A stretch of DNA of 64,000 nucleotides from Legionellaceae bacterium (GCA_029212465.1 JARGNV010000005.1:1-64000); one strand, 5' to 3'; positions 17,071-26,312 are shown, counted from the stretch's first letter. Made by a program: numbers and translations. Notes: generated from the letters alone by a model not told the origin.

Positions 17071-18495
17071 ATGGCAGAGCGCATTCAGTGTGACATTGCA
17101 ATGATAGGAGGTGGAGCTGGTGGCTTAAGTCTTGCCGCAGGCGCAGCCCAGCTTGGCGTAAAAGTGGTGTTGGTTGAAGCAGGTAAAATGGGGGGAGACT
17201 GCCTTAACTATGGCTGTGTGCCTTCTAAAGCATTACTTGAAGTAGCAAAGGTGGCAGGCTCATTGAAAGCTGCAGCAGCAATGGGTGTACATGTAGCGTC
17301 GCTACAAATTAATTTTTCAGAAGTGATGCAGCATGTAAAAAATGCAATTCATACCTTGGAGGCGCATGATTCTGTAGCGCGTTTTGAAGGGTTGGGCGTG
17401 CGTGTTATACAAGCGCCTGGACAATTTATCGATAAAAAAACGCTCGCAGCAGGTGAGTATTACATTGAGGCGAAGCGTTTTGTCATTGCAACTGGCTCTT
17501 CACCGTTTGTGCCGCCTATCGAGGGTTTAGATGCAGTGCGTTATGAAACCAACGAAACCATTTTTAATCTAGAAACATTACCAAAGCACTTGATTGTAAT
17601 TGGAGGCGGGCCTATTGGCTGTGAGCTTGCCGAAGCTTTCGCAATGCTTGGCTCACAAGTAACCATTTTAGAAGGTTTTAAATTATTGCCTAAAGATGAT
17701 GCTGATGCTGTTGAAGTCTTGCGAGCACACTTATCTCAGCTGGGTATTAAGATATATGAAGGCATTCAAGTGAAATCGGTTGAGCAAACAAGTCCAAGCG
17801 CTATCACAGTTCAAGTCCAAACAGCAAAAGAGCTGCTTCAACTTGAAGGCACACACCTTTTAGTGGCCACAGGGCGACGTGCAAATGTGGCTAATTTAGG
17901 GCTTGATGAAGCTTCTGTTAAGTTTTCTGAAAAAGGCATTGAAGTGAATGCAGCGCTTCGAACCCACAATAAAAAAATATATGCTATAGGAGACGTTGTT
18001 GGCCCATTTCAATTCACTCATATGGCAAACTACCAGGCGGGGATTGTACTACGTCATATGTTATTTAGGCTGCCTGCCCGGGTGAATTATCAGGCAGTTC
18101 CCTGGGTGACGTATACGCATCCACAAATGGCGCATGTAGGACTATTACAGGAAGAAGCTGAAAAGAACCCCAATTTGATAATCACAGAAACCTTGCTAGC
18201 TGATAATGATAGGGCTGTGACGCGAGGGGATACCACGGGAAAAATAAAAGTCATTACAGATAAGAAAGGGCGTGTTTTGGGTGTGACCATTGTTGGTGAG
18301 TCGGCAGATGAATTGATTCTACCGTGGATAGTAGCCGTTCGGGAAAAAAAATCGTTACGTATGTTTACGGATATAATCGTACCTTATCCAACGTTAAGTG
18401 ACATTAGCAAACGAGTTGCTGGTGCATTTTATGCTCCTAAGTTATTTTCAAAAGTTACACGCTTATTAGTGCGTGTGCTTTTAAAGCTTGGGTGA
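17071..18495 (+). CDS. FAD-dependent pyridine nucleotide-disulfide oxidoreductase (dihydrolipoamide dehydrogenase / MerA-like)
   Basis: A 474-residue flavoprotein disulfide reductase. Features in order are the FAD-binding 'MIGGGAGGLSLAAGAAQLG', the redox-active disulfide in 'GGDCLNYGCVPSKALL' (C-x4-C, about residues 48-53), the NAD(P)-binding 'IVIGGGPIGCELAEAFAMLG', 'IYAIGDVVGPFQFTHMA', and the dimerisation domain with 'YTHPQMAHVGL'. It lacks the N-terminal metal-binding domain and the C-terminal Cys pair of mercuric reductase. It also departs from the H-P-E motif of lipoamide dehydrogenase, and no 2-oxoacid dehydrogenase genes are nearby. The C-terminus ('SKVTRLLVRVLLKLG') is hydrophobic-basic and might touch the membrane. 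The physiological substrate is unknown. Confidence 0.88.
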   Translation: MAERIQCDIAMIGGGAGGLSLAAGAAQLGVKVVLVEAGKMGGDCLNYGCVPSKALLEVAKVAGSLKAAAAMGVHVASLQINFSEVMQHVKNAIHTLEAHDSVARFEGLGVRVIQAPGQFIDKKTLAAGEYYIEAKRFVIATGSSPFVPPIEGLDAVRYETNETIFNLETLPKHLIVIGGGPIGCELAEAFAMLGSQVTILEGFKLLPKDDADAVEVLRAHLSQLGIKIYEGIQVKSVEQTSPSAITVQVQTAKELLQLEGTHLLVATGRRANVANLGLDEASVKFSEKGIEVNAALRTHNKKIYAIGDVVGPFQFTHMANYQAGIVLRHMLFRLPARVNYQAVPWVTYTHPQMAHVGLLQEEAEKNPNLIITETLLADNDRAVTRGDTTGKIKVITDKKGRVLGVTIVGESADELILPWIVAVREKKSLRMFTDIIVPYPTLSDISKRVAGAFYAPKLFSKVTRLLVRVLLKLG

Positions 18496-18603
18496 TTGGA
18501 TGACGTGGGTAGTGACAAAAATCCTAACTTATCATGAGAAATCCTTTTGTTGATGCATGGCATAGGCTAAGATGGGTTTATGGGTGATTATTGATTTTTG
18601 ATT

Positions 18604-19389
18604 ATGCATACATTGCTTCGGTGTACGGCCTATTTTTTGATGGTCATGGGGTTTGCAAGCACTTTTGCGGATACGGCCATGGATGTGACCAACGACTTAA
18701 ATGTAAGTATCTTACCAAATGTGCCAATTGACGCAGGCACCAATGAATCTCCTGGTGCAATTGTAGATGTGGATACAATGGCTAAGATAAAAGCTGCAGA
18801 TGAAGCAGATAAGCTTGCAGAAGCAAAAGCAGTTAAACGAGAAGTGGAGTCAGTGATTGGACGCGGCGGGCGAGGCGTGGTTGGATATCGCGACTTCTTT
18901 TACCCCTTATATCATGGTGAGCCTTTGAGTTATTGCACAGAAGACCAAAAAATTTGTGGGCTTCAGTTGGCGTCAAGGTATTGTGTTGAGATGGGATATG
19001 ATAGAGCCTCTCGTATTATGATTGATCATAACGTTGGAGTGACCCGTTATCCCAAAACGAAGATACAGTGTCGGGGGTGGCGGTGTGATGGATTTAAATT
19101 GATTACATGTGAAGAAAGCTTAAAGAAAACACCAACGCCTGATTATTATTATCGCCTGAAAGATTTTATGCTGCCTCGAGCAGATAACTACCGCGTAGAC
19201 TGGTGTTATAAAACACATCGAGGGTGTGGCAGACGCGCTGCAAATGCATTTTGTAGACACCATGGATATTTACGTGCACAGAGTTATGAAAAAGCCCCAG
19301 ACGCACTGGCGACCCGCACGATAGGCAGTGACGCACTGTGTTTTGGGCCTACATGTGTAGGCTTTAACCGTATTACCTGTTATCGCTAA
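18604..19389 (+). CDS. Secreted protein with two six-cysteine repeats
   Basis: A 261-residue protein. The ATG at 18604 gives a clean signal peptide ('LLRCTAYFLMVMGFASTFA'); TTG 18598 is two codons upstream. After a charged linker come two homologous domains, at about residues 110-170 and 200-260. Both fit the pattern [YW]-C-x6-C-G-x3-A-x2-[FY]-C-x3-G-Y...C-x4-C-x-G-F-x2-I-T-C, that is six Cys each, probably three disulfides in the periplasm or outside. I recall similar 'CDGF..ITC' single domains in other bacteria and plants, without a firm function. It stands alone between a disulfide reductase gene and a convergent Lys/Ala-rich gene. Confidence 0.7.
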   Translation: MHTLLRCTAYFLMVMGFASTFADTAMDVTNDLNVSILPNVPIDAGTNESPGAIVDVDTMAKIKAADEADKLAEAKAVKREVESVIGRGGRGVVGYRDFFYPLYHGEPLSYCTEDQKICGLQLASRYCVEMGYDRASRIMIDHNVGVTRYPKTKIQCRGWRCDGFKLITCEESLKKTPTPDYYYRLKDFMLPRADNYRVDWCYKTHRGCGRRAANAFCRHHGYLRAQSYEKAPDALATRTIGSDALCFGPTCVGFNRITCYR

Positions 19390-19391
19390 CG

Positions 19392-19682
19392 TTATTTTTC
19401 TGCAGGAGGCTCTTCTGTTTTGGGTGCTTCTGCAGAAGACGCTTCAGCCTTAGGGGCCTCTTTTTTAGGGGCTGCTTTTTGCTCAGATGTTTCAGTGGCT
19501 GCTTCTGCTTTAGCTTTTTTCTTTTCGGGAGCTGCAGCTTTTTCTTCTGGTGCATCATCCTTGTGTTTTTCTTTGTAGGCATCCGCAATTTCAACAACAC
19601 TTTTTTTAACATCGGTAAAGAGCTTACCTAACATGCCAGTGAGTTCTTTCACATCAGGAAGTTTTGATTTTAAGTCGCCCAT
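19392..19682 (-). CDS. Short protein with long Lys/Ala/Glu/Pro-rich disordered tail
   Basis: A 96-residue protein. The first 45 residues are ordered and helical ('LTGMLGKLFTDVKKSVVEIA'); the rest is a low-complexity tail of Ala, Lys, Glu and Pro with repeats like 'KAAPKKEAPKAEAS'. It ends 2 bp from the stop of the convergent cysteine-rich gene. The tail resembles the C-terminal extension of ribosomal protein S2 in this window. Function unknown; such tails bind nucleic acids or act as flexible linkers in other proteins. Low sequence complexity makes family assignment unsafe, but the strong codon structure and the ordered start support a real gene. Confidence 0.55.
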   Translation of the reverse strand: MGDLKSKLPDVKELTGMLGKLFTDVKKSVVEIADAYKEKHKDDAPEEKAAAPEKKKAKAEAATETSEQKAAPKKEAPKAEASSAEAPKTEEPPAEK

Positions 19683-19797
19683 TTTAAGCTCCGGTTTTTT
19701 GAGTTTCAGCGTTAAGTATAGCTTAAAACAAGTGAAGAGATGGTTTGCTTGACAAACAGTATGCTAAACTCGTGAGCTTTTCATGAAGGAGCCTCTA

Positions 19798-20631
19798 ATG
19801 ACAGAGCAGTATGGCGAATTAGGACAAGCCTCTTCTTGTGACAATACATATAATCCAAAGCGCTTGTTTGCAATTCCTCGTGAGCCGAAACGGGCACAGT
19901 TGCAACTAGATAGCGTGTCGCTTCCTTTTTCTGGAGTAGATATTTGGAATCATTATGAAGTGTCGTGGTTAAACCCAAAAGGAAAACCTTGTGTTGCAAT
20001 GGCGCGTATTATGTACGACTGTACTTCACCTTACTTAATTGAGTCTAAGTCGTTAAAACTCTATTTTAATGCTTTAAACCATACACAGTTTGATTCAGCC
20101 GCAGCACTTGAGGTATGTATTGCTAAAGATTTAAGTGCATGTCTTAAGACAGACGTCTCGGTGCAAATAATAGCGTTGCATGATGCAGATGCACGTATTG
20201 CTGCCCCACAGTTTGAAGGTGAGTTGGTAGATGGTTTAGATATTGCATGCACGGTGTATGATGTCGATGCAACATTGCTGACAGTTGAAGCGGATGTGGT
20301 GGATGCAGTGCTTTGTTCAGACTTGTTGCGTTCGAATTGTCCGGTTACTAATCAGCCTGACTGGGGCAGTGTGCAAGTGTGTTATACAGGCCCGCGCATT
20401 GTGCCAAGCAGCTTTTTAAAGTATGTTGTTTCGTTTCGTAATCATCAAGGGTTTCATGAGCAGTGCATTGAACAAATGTTTATCGATATTTTAAAGTATT
20501 GTAGTCCTGAGCGTTTGACTGTGTATGGTCGATACACGCGAAGAGGCGGCATTGATATTAATCCATATCGTTCGACAGAAGCGTTCACATGGTACGATAA
20601 TCAGTTACAGCTTCATTTGGCCCGTCAGTAA
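19798..20631 (+). CDS. queF: NADPH-dependent 7-cyano-7-deazaguanine (preQ0) reductase
   Basis: Reduces preQ0 to preQ1 in queuosine tRNA modification. It has 277 residues from the ATG at 19798 (AAGGAG upstream), matching the long two-domain QueF of gammaproteobacteria (E. coli 282). The N-terminal half has 'GVDIWNHYEVSWLNPKGKP' and 'LIESKSLKLYFNALNHTQF'. The active-site Cys is in 'SNCPVTNQPDW' (about residue 180), and the NADPH-binding region includes 'HEQCIEQMF' and 'YGRYTRRGGIDINPYRS'. The adjacent small gene follows by 14 bp. Other queuosine genes are not in the window. Confidence 0.95.
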   Translation: MTEQYGELGQASSCDNTYNPKRLFAIPREPKRAQLQLDSVSLPFSGVDIWNHYEVSWLNPKGKPCVAMARIMYDCTSPYLIESKSLKLYFNALNHTQFDSAAALEVCIAKDLSACLKTDVSVQIIALHDADARIAAPQFEGELVDGLDIACTVYDVDATLLTVEADVVDAVLCSDLLRSNCPVTNQPDWGSVQVCYTGPRIVPSSFLKYVVSFRNHQGFHEQCIEQMFIDILKYCSPERLTVYGRYTRRGGIDINPYRSTEAFTWYDNQLQLHLARQ

Positions 20632-20645
20632 GAGAAAAAGTAGTT

Positions 20646-21020
20646 ATGAAGAAAAATAAAAATGAAACATCAAGCATTATTAATGAGCACTTTTTGTGGC
20701 ACTATGAAGCTTTTGGCGACACAGGCGGCTTAGATAAAGAAACTATTCGGAGTGCGCTAGATGATTATCTAAAACAGAAACATTGGTGTGCGGTATTGAC
20801 GTGCCTGAATATGCTTGAAGAAGTTGACCTGCATATGTCAAAAAGAGAAAAGGGAGTGTGGCATTCTATACGTGGCTTTTGCTACTCAGGGTTGTATGAA
20901 GCATGTGAACCCGGAGGAAGTAAAGAAGTCTTTGCGCGTGAAGCGCAAAGACAATTTGATGAAGCGGCTTTACTATTAGGCACAACGCCTCAGTGTTTGG
21001 GCGCAATGCCTAAGCCTTAG
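20646..21020 (+). CDS. Unknown small helical protein downstream of queF
   Basis: A 124-residue protein starting 14 bp after queF, probably co-transcribed. It is predicted helical ('LDDYLKQKHWCAVLTCLNML', then 'AQRQFDEAALLLG'), with a TPR-like look in the pairing of short helices, but no consensus I can defend. The N-terminus is Lys/Asn-rich, with no signal peptide. It has five Cys residues scattered along the chain. It ends 8 bp before the convergent htrA-like gene. The function cannot be inferred from position alone, since queF partners vary. Confidence 0.55.
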   Translation: MKKNKNETSSIINEHFLWHYEAFGDTGGLDKETIRSALDDYLKQKHWCAVLTCLNMLEEVDLHMSKREKGVWHSIRGFCYSGLYEACEPGGSKEVFAREAQRQFDEAALLLGTTPQCLGAMPKP

Positions 21021-21028
21021 GTACCCGC

Positions 21029-22441
21029 TTAAATAATTAAAATATACAAAGCGCCAGCACCTCGCAACACCTGAACCAATAGCTGCTTTTTCTGTTGGCC
21101 GGCAATGGACTGTAGCGCATTACGTTCTTTGGTTGCTTGATGATTAGCACTGACAATCACATCTCCCGGGCGAAGCCCGGCACGCCAGCCCGCACTGTTT
21201 TCAGATGCACCTACAATTTGTACACCTACAATGTGTCCGTGTAAGGGCGAGTCTTGTTCAAAGTCACGCAGTGACAGACCATACAAAAAGGGGTTTGATG
21301 CTTGCAGTTGTTGTTCTTGCTTTTTGATGTCGGTGACTGTTGCAATGAGTGTTAAGTCTTTTCCTTTACGTTTCACCGAAATTTTAGCGTTACTGCCGGC
21401 ACGCAGCAGACTCACGGTTGTTTTCACCTGATTTGCTTGGGTGATTTTGGTATCGTTGATATTAGTAATAATATCCCCAGGCTTTAAGCCTGCTTTTTCA
21501 GCAGGAGAGTCGGTGTTTACTTGTGCAATGAGTGCGCCTTGCAAGTCTTCTGGGTAGCCCATGGCTTGAGATAACTCAGGTGTTAAGTGTTGCACAAAAA
21601 CACCCATTAAACCGCGGTGAATGGAGCCATATTTTATAATTTGTTGTGCGACATCTTTGGCCATATTAATTGGGATAGCAAACCCAACACCCACATTTCC
21701 GCCGTGAAGTGAAATAATAGCTGTATTAATACCAATTAATTCACCTTTTGTATTAATTAAAGCGCCTCCTGAGCTGCCAGGGTTTATGGCAGCATCGGTT
21801 TGAATGAAGTTTTCAATACCTTCAATGTTTAAGTCGCTACGTTGCTTAGCACTGACAATACCAAAGGTTGCAGATTGGCTGTTACCAAAGCTATTAAGCC
21901 CAAAAGGGTTGCCAATTGCCATGACAAAGTCACCTACTTCTGCTTTGTCCGAATCGCCAATGGGCAGGCTTTTAAGATTTTTGGCGTCAATTTTAAGCAC
22001 TGCAACGTCTGTTGCGCTGTCACTGCCAATAACGCGCGCTTTAAGCCGCCTACCATCGTTTAAGGTGATGGTGACAAGACTTGCGTTTCGAATGACGTGG
22101 TCGTTGGTTAAAATAACACCATGTTCTGGATCTACAATAACCCCTGAGCCAATGCTCTGGAATTTTCGTGGCTGGTCATCATCTGGCATGCCGTGCCGTG
22201 GACCAGGCCCTTCTTGCGGTCTTGCCTCTTCTGGCAGAGGAATATCGTTTGGAATAATGCCCTGCACCGCAACATTAACAATAGCGGGCACGACTTTTTT
22301 AAGTACTGGTGCAAGTGTTGGTACAGCAGAAGCATCTTTGTCATTAGTCGTAGGGGTGTCTTTAGAAAAGACAAAAGGGGCGTGTAAAAAAGTTAATGAA
22401 ATAAGGCCGAGTGCCCGAAAAGTCTGGGTTATACGTATCAT
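21029..22441 (-). CDS. degQ: Periplasmic serine protease/chaperone, HtrA (DegP/DegQ) family
   Basis: Degrades or refolds misfolded envelope proteins in the periplasm. It has 470 residues from the ATG at 22441 (TAGGTG 6 nt upstream). A signal peptide is followed by a trypsin-like domain with the triad His in 'ILTNDHVIRNA', Asp in 'SDSATDVAVLKID' and Ser in 'NPGSSGGALIN'. Two PDZ domains follow: the first around 'GLMGVFVQHLTPELSQAMG', the second around 'HIVGVQIVGASENSAGW'. The loop before the protease domain ('GPGPRHGMPDDDQPR') is shorter than the Q-linker of DegP. The name DegQ is a best guess over DegP/DegS; the two PDZ domains exclude DegS. Confidence 0.92.
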   Translation of the reverse strand: MIRITQTFRALGLISLTFLHAPFVFSKDTPTTNDKDASAVPTLAPVLKKVVPAIVNVAVQGIIPNDIPLPEEARPQEGPGPRHGMPDDDQPRKFQSIGSGVIVDPEHGVILTNDHVIRNASLVTITLNDGRRLKARVIGSDSATDVAVLKIDAKNLKSLPIGDSDKAEVGDFVMAIGNPFGLNSFGNSQSATFGIVSAKQRSDLNIEGIENFIQTDAAINPGSSGGALINTKGELIGINTAIISLHGGNVGVGFAIPINMAKDVAQQIIKYGSIHRGLMGVFVQHLTPELSQAMGYPEDLQGALIAQVNTDSPAEKAGLKPGDIITNINDTKITQANQVKTTVSLLRAGSNAKISVKRKGKDLTLIATVTDIKKQEQQLQASNPFLYGLSLRDFEQDSPLHGHIVGVQIVGASENSAGWRAGLRPGDVIVSANHQATKERNALQSIAGQQKKQLLVQVLRGAGALYILII

Positions 22442-22462
22442 ATGAATCACCTATCCTGTGTA

Positions 22463-23134
22463 TTAATTCAAATCGTTAAACCAAATGAGTGTGATCATTC
22501 TACCGGATTGGTCACCTCTTCGGTAGGAATAAAATTGATTTTCTCCTTCAAAGGTACAGGCATTTGAATAATGAAGGTTTGTCACACCGTGTTTTTGTAA
22601 AATAAGCGTTGCAATGTGTACTAAATCACCGAAATATTTGTGCGGTGCAGTACCTGGCGTGAAAGCTACGTCTGTATACGGATATTGCTTGATAAATGCT
22701 TCAGGCACTTCTTCACCTACTTCAAAGCAATGCTTACAAATAGCAGGTCCCATCCATGCCATGAGCGTATTTGACGGTGCATTGAATTGCGAGAGGGTGT
22801 TTTCAATGACACCGCTTAGCAGTCCGCGCCAACCACCATGAAGTGCTGCGATTTCAGTGCCACTTTGGTCGCATAAAACAATCGGCAGACAATCAGCTGT
22901 TTTAATGATAAGAGGGTGGCGCTTACTTGAGGTAATGGCTGCATCCGCTTCTCGTAAATCAGTTTCGTCAACGCGCACACAAATGTTGGTATGAATTTGT
23001 TGAAGCCATACGGGCTCACCAGGCAAGTTCAAATCTTTTTTAATCTCAGAAAAGTCTTCGGGATATGTGGCTGTGAGTGCATGAATATGGCCTTTAGCAG
23101 GCCAGTTGGCTTTAAGGTAGTGAGCTTTTTTCAT
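22463..23134 (-). CDS. pgeF: Laccase-domain protein, YfiH/PgeF family
   Basis: Known members act on purine nucleosides or correct peptidoglycan precursor errors (PgeF). It has 223 residues from the ATG at 23134, aligned to the E. coli start; in-frame ATGs 21 and 42 bp upstream would overlap rluD further. Metal-binding signatures are 'ADCLPIVLCDQSGTEIAALH', ending '..GGWRGLLSG', the 'GPAICKHCFEVG' cysteine/histidine cluster, and 'YSYRRGDQSGRM' at the end. It lies directly downstream of rluD with a 23-bp overlap, as in most gammaproteobacteria, so it is probably translated by coupling; no independent ribosome site is obvious. Confidence 0.9.
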   Translation of the reverse strand: MKKAHYLKANWPAKGHIHALTATYPEDFSEIKKDLNLPGEPVWLQQIHTNICVRVDETDLREADAAITSSKRHPLIIKTADCLPIVLCDQSGTEIAALHGGWRGLLSGVIENTLSQFNAPSNTLMAWMGPAICKHCFEVGEEVPEAFIKQYPYTDVAFTPGTAPHKYFGDLVHIATLILQKHGVTNLHYSNACTFEGENQFYSYRRGDQSGRMITLIWFNDLN

Positions 23135-24092
23135 GGTGCGCGCTGTCCAATGCATTGAGTAATTCCTGAAAATCATCCGGCAAGGGAGCTGTAAAAGTCA
23201 AGTGCTCTTCGGACATTGGGTGTGTAAAACTTAAGCGTTCGGCATGCAGGGCTTGACGTTTAAAGTTTAAAAAAAGCGCACGCGCATGCTCTTGTAAGTT
23301 TTTAGGGTGTTTAGGGCGTCCGCTATATAATGTATCGCCTAAAATAGGGTGATGAATATGCGCCATATGCACACGAATTTGGTGCGTGCGGCCTGTCATC
23401 AGTTTTAAATTGAGTAGTGTGGCGTGCGCATTGGGGTAATGTTTTTTCACGGAATAACTGGTAATGGCTTCTTTACCACCATTGCAAACGGCCATTTTTA
23501 AGCGATGACGGGGGTGGCGGCCGTAGCCTGTGGTCAATGTTTTGCCGGCAACAATATGCCCTTGTACCAAGGCAATATAATGGCGGTCTATTTCGCGTGC
23601 TTGCATATATCGCACTAGCGCTGTGTAAGACTCGAGTGTTTTTCCTACCAAAAGAAGGCCTGTAGTGTCTTTATCAAGACGGTGAATAATGCCTGCACGT
23701 GGGAGTTGGTTAAGGGTTTCATCGTGATGTAGCAAGGCGTTTACAAGCGTACCGGTTGCGTTCCCAGCCCCTGGGTGCACCACAAAGTTTGCAGGCTTAT
23801 TAATTACCATTAACGCTTCATCTTCAAACACAATATCAAGCGCAATGGCTTCTGGAAGCAGCTTTTCTGTGTCTGGCTGCGGGGTATCAGTGGGGCGCTC
23901 AAAAACAATGCGCTCACCGCCTTTCAGTTTTACTTTAGGTTTTAAGTGAGCATCATCAATGGTAATAAAGCCTTCTTTTAACCAGTTGGTGAGCTGTACA
24001 CGCGAAAAGGCAGGCAGAAGCTCTGCGAGTGCTTGATCAACACGTGCGCCCTGAAGCGTTTCCGGAACAATAAACGTTTCTTTATTCGACAC
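23112..24092 (-). CDS. rluD: 23S rRNA pseudouridine synthase, RluD family
   Basis: Isomerises uridines in helix 69 of 23S rRNA. It has 326 residues: an S4 RNA-binding domain at the N-terminus ('[20 protein letters not shown]'), then the catalytic Asp in '[18 protein letters not shown]' (about residue 142) and '[20 protein letters not shown]' near residue 230. The C-terminal end '[13 protein letters not shown]' is short. It overlaps the end of miaB by 11 bp and precedes pgeF; the rluD-pgeF pair is conserved in gammaproteobacteria. Assignment to RluD rather than RluA/RluC rests on the S4 domain, length and pgeF neighbour. Confidence 0.93.
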   Translation of the reverse strand: MSNKETFIVPETLQGARVDQALAELLPAFSRVQLTNWLKEGFITIDDAHLKPKVKLKGGERIVFERPTDTPQPDTEKLLPEAIALDIVFEDEALMVINKPANFVVHPGAGNATGTLVNALLHHDETLNQLPRAGIIHRLDKDTTGLLLVGKTLESYTALVRYMQAREIDRHYIALVQGHIVAGKTLTTGYGRHPRHRLKMAVCNGGKEAITSYSVKKHYPNAHATLLNLKLMTGRTHQIRVHMAHIHHPILGDTLYSGRPKHPKNLQEHARALFLNFKRQALHAERLSFTHPMSEEHLTFTAPLPDDFQELLNALDSAHHEKSSLP

Positions 24093-25425
24093 AAGCAGAC
24101 TCGGCGACTAGACGGCCACGCAACGAGTTAGGTTGTGCGTCCGTTACTTCAATTTCAACAAACTGGCCCTGTAAATGAGCAGGGCCGTCAAAGTTAACCA
24201 CGCGGTTACATTCGGTGCGACCAGCCCACTGTGCTGGGTTTTTCTTAGATGGCCCTGTTACCAGTACGCGGTGTGTGCCTCCAACCATAGCGGCACTATA
24301 GCGCGTGGCTTGTAATAGCAAGCGGTCTTGTAAGATTTTAAGACGCTGCTTTTTAACTTCCATCGGGGTGTCGTCAGGCAAGTTAGCCGCGGGTGTGCCA
24401 GGTCTTGCACTAAAAATAAAGCTAAAAGAAATATCAAAACCAATTTCGTGCACAAGGTTTAATGTATCTTCAAAGTCTTTATCGGTTTCGCCCGGAAAGC
24501 CCACAATAATATCGGTTGAGAGGCGAATATCGGGGCGCACTTTACGTAGTTTTCTAATTTTTGACTTAAATTCAAGTGCGGTGTAGCCGCGCTTCATTAA
24601 ACTTAAAATTCGGTCAGAGCCACTTTGAACAGGCAGGTGCAGGTGGTTTGCAAGCTCAGGTACTTCTGCAAAGGCATTGATTAAGTTGTCGTTAAATGCC
24701 AAGGGATGAGAGGTAGTAAAACGAATGCGGTCTAGCCCTTCAATGGCTGAGATATATTGAATGAGGAGCGCTAAATCAGCAATGCTGCCCTCATGCATTG
24801 TGCCTTGATAATCGTTCACGTTTTGTCCGAGCAAATTAATTTCACGCACGCCTTGCTCTGCAAGTTGAAAGCATTCAGCCAATACATCATCAAAAGGACG
24901 GCTGATTTCTTCCCCTCGGGTGTAGGGCACTACACAATAACTGCAATACTTGCTACAGCCTTCCATAATAGAAACAAACGCAACTGGCCCTTCAGCGCGA
25001 GGGGCTGGCAAGTGGTCAAATTTTTCAATTTCAGGGAAGCTGATATCAACCACAGGCTTTTTGCTGTTTAAATGTTCGTTTAAAAGCTCAGGTAGTCGGT
25101 GCAGTGTTTGTGGCCCAAATACCAAGTCAACCAGTGGCTCGCGTTTAATGATGTCTTCACCTTCTTGACTTGCAACGCAGCCCCCCACACCAATGACAAC
25201 GTGCGGGTTATTTTGTTTGTAACGTCGCCATTGTCCAAGTTGTGAAAATACTTTTTCTTGCGCCTTTTCACGAATGGAGCAGGTATTTAGTAAGATAACA
25301 TCGGCTTCTGTGAGCGTGTCGGTTTTCTCAAAACCATGGGAGGCTTTGAGCACGTCTAGCATTTTAGATGAATCATATTCATTCATCTGGCAGCCATTGG
25401 TTTTAATAAAGAGTTTTTTAGCCAT
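24082..25425 (-). CDS. miaB: tRNA-2-methylthio-N6-dimethylallyladenosine synthase
   Basis: Radical-SAM methylthiotransferase that modifies A37 of tRNAs. It has 447 residues. The N-terminal UPF0004 domain has its first cluster Cys in '[17 protein letters not shown]', and further Cys in '[19 protein letters not shown]' and '[11 protein letters not shown]'. The radical-SAM motif is '[18 protein letters not shown]' (C-x3-C-x2-C), and the C-terminal TRAM domain carries '[17 protein letters not shown]'. Length equals the family norm (about 440-475). There is no visible Shine-Dalgarno before the ATG at 25425. It is first in the miaB-rluD-pgeF string. Confidence 0.96.
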   Translation of the reverse strand: MAKKLFIKTNGCQMNEYDSSKMLDVLKASHGFEKTDTLTEADVILLNTCSIREKAQEKVFSQLGQWRRYKQNNPHVVIGVGGCVASQEGEDIIKREPLVDLVFGPQTLHRLPELLNEHLNSKKPVVDISFPEIEKFDHLPAPRAEGPVAFVSIMEGCSKYCSYCVVPYTRGEEISRPFDDVLAECFQLAEQGVREINLLGQNVNDYQGTMHEGSIADLALLIQYISAIEGLDRIRFTTSHPLAFNDNLINAFAEVPELANHLHLPVQSGSDRILSLMKRGYTALEFKSKIRKLRKVRPDIRLSTDIIVGFPGETDKDFEDTLNLVHEIGFDISFSFIFSARPGTPAANLPDDTPMEVKKQRLKILQDRLLLQATRYSAAMVGGTHRVLVTGPSKKNPAQWAGRTECNRVVNFDGPAHLQGQFVEIEVTDAQPNSLRGRLVAESACVE

Positions 25426-25434
25426 GGGTATGAT

Positions 25435-25486
25435 GGTTGCAACATGTGGAGTATAATCGGGCGCACGATGATATCAGGTTGCAACA
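25435..25486. repeat. Paired GGTTGCAACA palindromic sites upstream of miaB
   Basis: The 10-mer GGTTGCAACA occurs at 25435-25444 and again at 25477-25486, with a palindromic GTTGCAAC core, 42 bp apart centre to centre (four helical turns). Both lie in the 165-bp region between miaB (minus) and the next plus-strand gene, flanking a TATAAT at 25452-25457 and the reverse AGTATA. Possible operator pair; otherwise the region shows no gene. Confidence 0.35.
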
Positions 25487-25590
25487 CCCTTGTCTATTTT
25501 GAGCTGTTGAGAGAAGGAGAAGCAAGTAAGGTGTTTTTTATTTGTATCTAGTGGTATTGTTTTATTCTTTTTGATGTGTGAATATATAAA

Positions 25591-26271
25591 ATGCCCAATG
25601 TAAGTTTTCAAGCAGTACAGGATAAAGTTGATGAAAAAATGAAAGATTTTCAAAAACTTTTGAATGATGATTTAAAAAAACAATTGAGCCTGAAGGATGA
25701 AGAGCTGGAAGAAGAGTTAAAGATGGATGGGTTTTTTGTAACTGAAGAGATAGTTAAGCTTGCAAGAGCAGAGGGTCTTCAGGGAGCGAAGTTTGTCGAT
25801 CCTATCAAAGCAAGCAGTGAAGAAGGAAAAAAAGATGCAGCAACGCAAGATAGGTTGATGTTGGCTGCAGCTGCTAACTTAGATGGAACAGTCAATGCAA
25901 AAACATTGTTTGAGGCGCGTATTGAAGCAGCTGTTAATACATTTAATCGCTCTGAAGGCAAAAAAGAAGATGTTGAAGCGTTTGAAAAAGCGTTTAAAGC
26001 AGCGAACGATATTTATGCATTAGCATTTAGAAAGTATGGTGATGCAACCCTCGTGGATAAAGTAAAGGCTGCGGGTATGGCTGTATTGGGTGTGATTGTA
26101 ACCCTTTTAACTTCTCCTGCATTTTTAATGCCTAAATCGATTCATGATCACAGCCAGTGGCTAAAAAACTTTCACTTCTTTGTTGGTGCTGAAACCGATA
26201 AGAGTAAAGCGGCTCAAGCTGAAATGGATGACAAGTTTATTTCAGACTTGGTGGCTGCACCGGGTGCTTAA
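25591..26271 (+). CDS. Unknown helical protein with one hydrophobic segment
   Basis: A 226-residue protein. The N-terminal about 75 residues are highly charged and probably coiled-coil ('DEELEEELKMDGFF'). A central helical region follows ('LFEARIEAAVNTFNRSEGKK'), then a hydrophobic segment at about 165-185 ('VKAAGMAVLGVIVTLLTSPA'), then 'WLKNFHFFVGAE'. The last piece is loosely reminiscent of 'QFFKGAE' in the paralog trio at 5.1-6.2 kb. No Shine-Dalgarno is visible before the ATG at 25591. A strong terminator follows, so it is a monocistronic unit ahead of rpsB. No known family. Confidence 0.6.
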   Translation: MPNVSFQAVQDKVDEKMKDFQKLLNDDLKKQLSLKDEELEEELKMDGFFVTEEIVKLARAEGLQGAKFVDPIKASSEEGKKDAATQDRLMLAAAANLDGTVNAKTLFEARIEAAVNTFNRSEGKKEDVEAFEKAFKAANDIYALAFRKYGDATLVDKVKAAGMAVLGVIVTLLTSPAFLMPKSIHDHSQWLKNFHFFVGAETDKSKAAQAEMDDKFISDLVAAPGA

Positions 26272-26284
26272 TGGTTGGTTTTTG

Positions 26285-26312
26285 AAAAGCCCCGATTCCG
26301 GGGCTTTTTTTT
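26285..26312 (+). terminator. Strong Rho-independent terminator before rpsB
   Basis: AAAAGCCCCG (26285-26294), loop ATTC, CGGGGCTTTT (26299-26308) followed by further T residues to 26312. It ends transcription of the unknown gene at 25591-26271. Confidence 0.92.

Noticed and set aside
17071-18495. Calling this gene mercuric reductase
   Set aside because: There is no HMA domain, no C-terminal Cys pair and no mer genes nearby; only the general disulfide-reductase fold is supported.
19392-19682. Assigning the Lys/Ala-rich protein to a histone-like or AlgP-like family
   Set aside because: Low-complexity composition alone cannot support a family.
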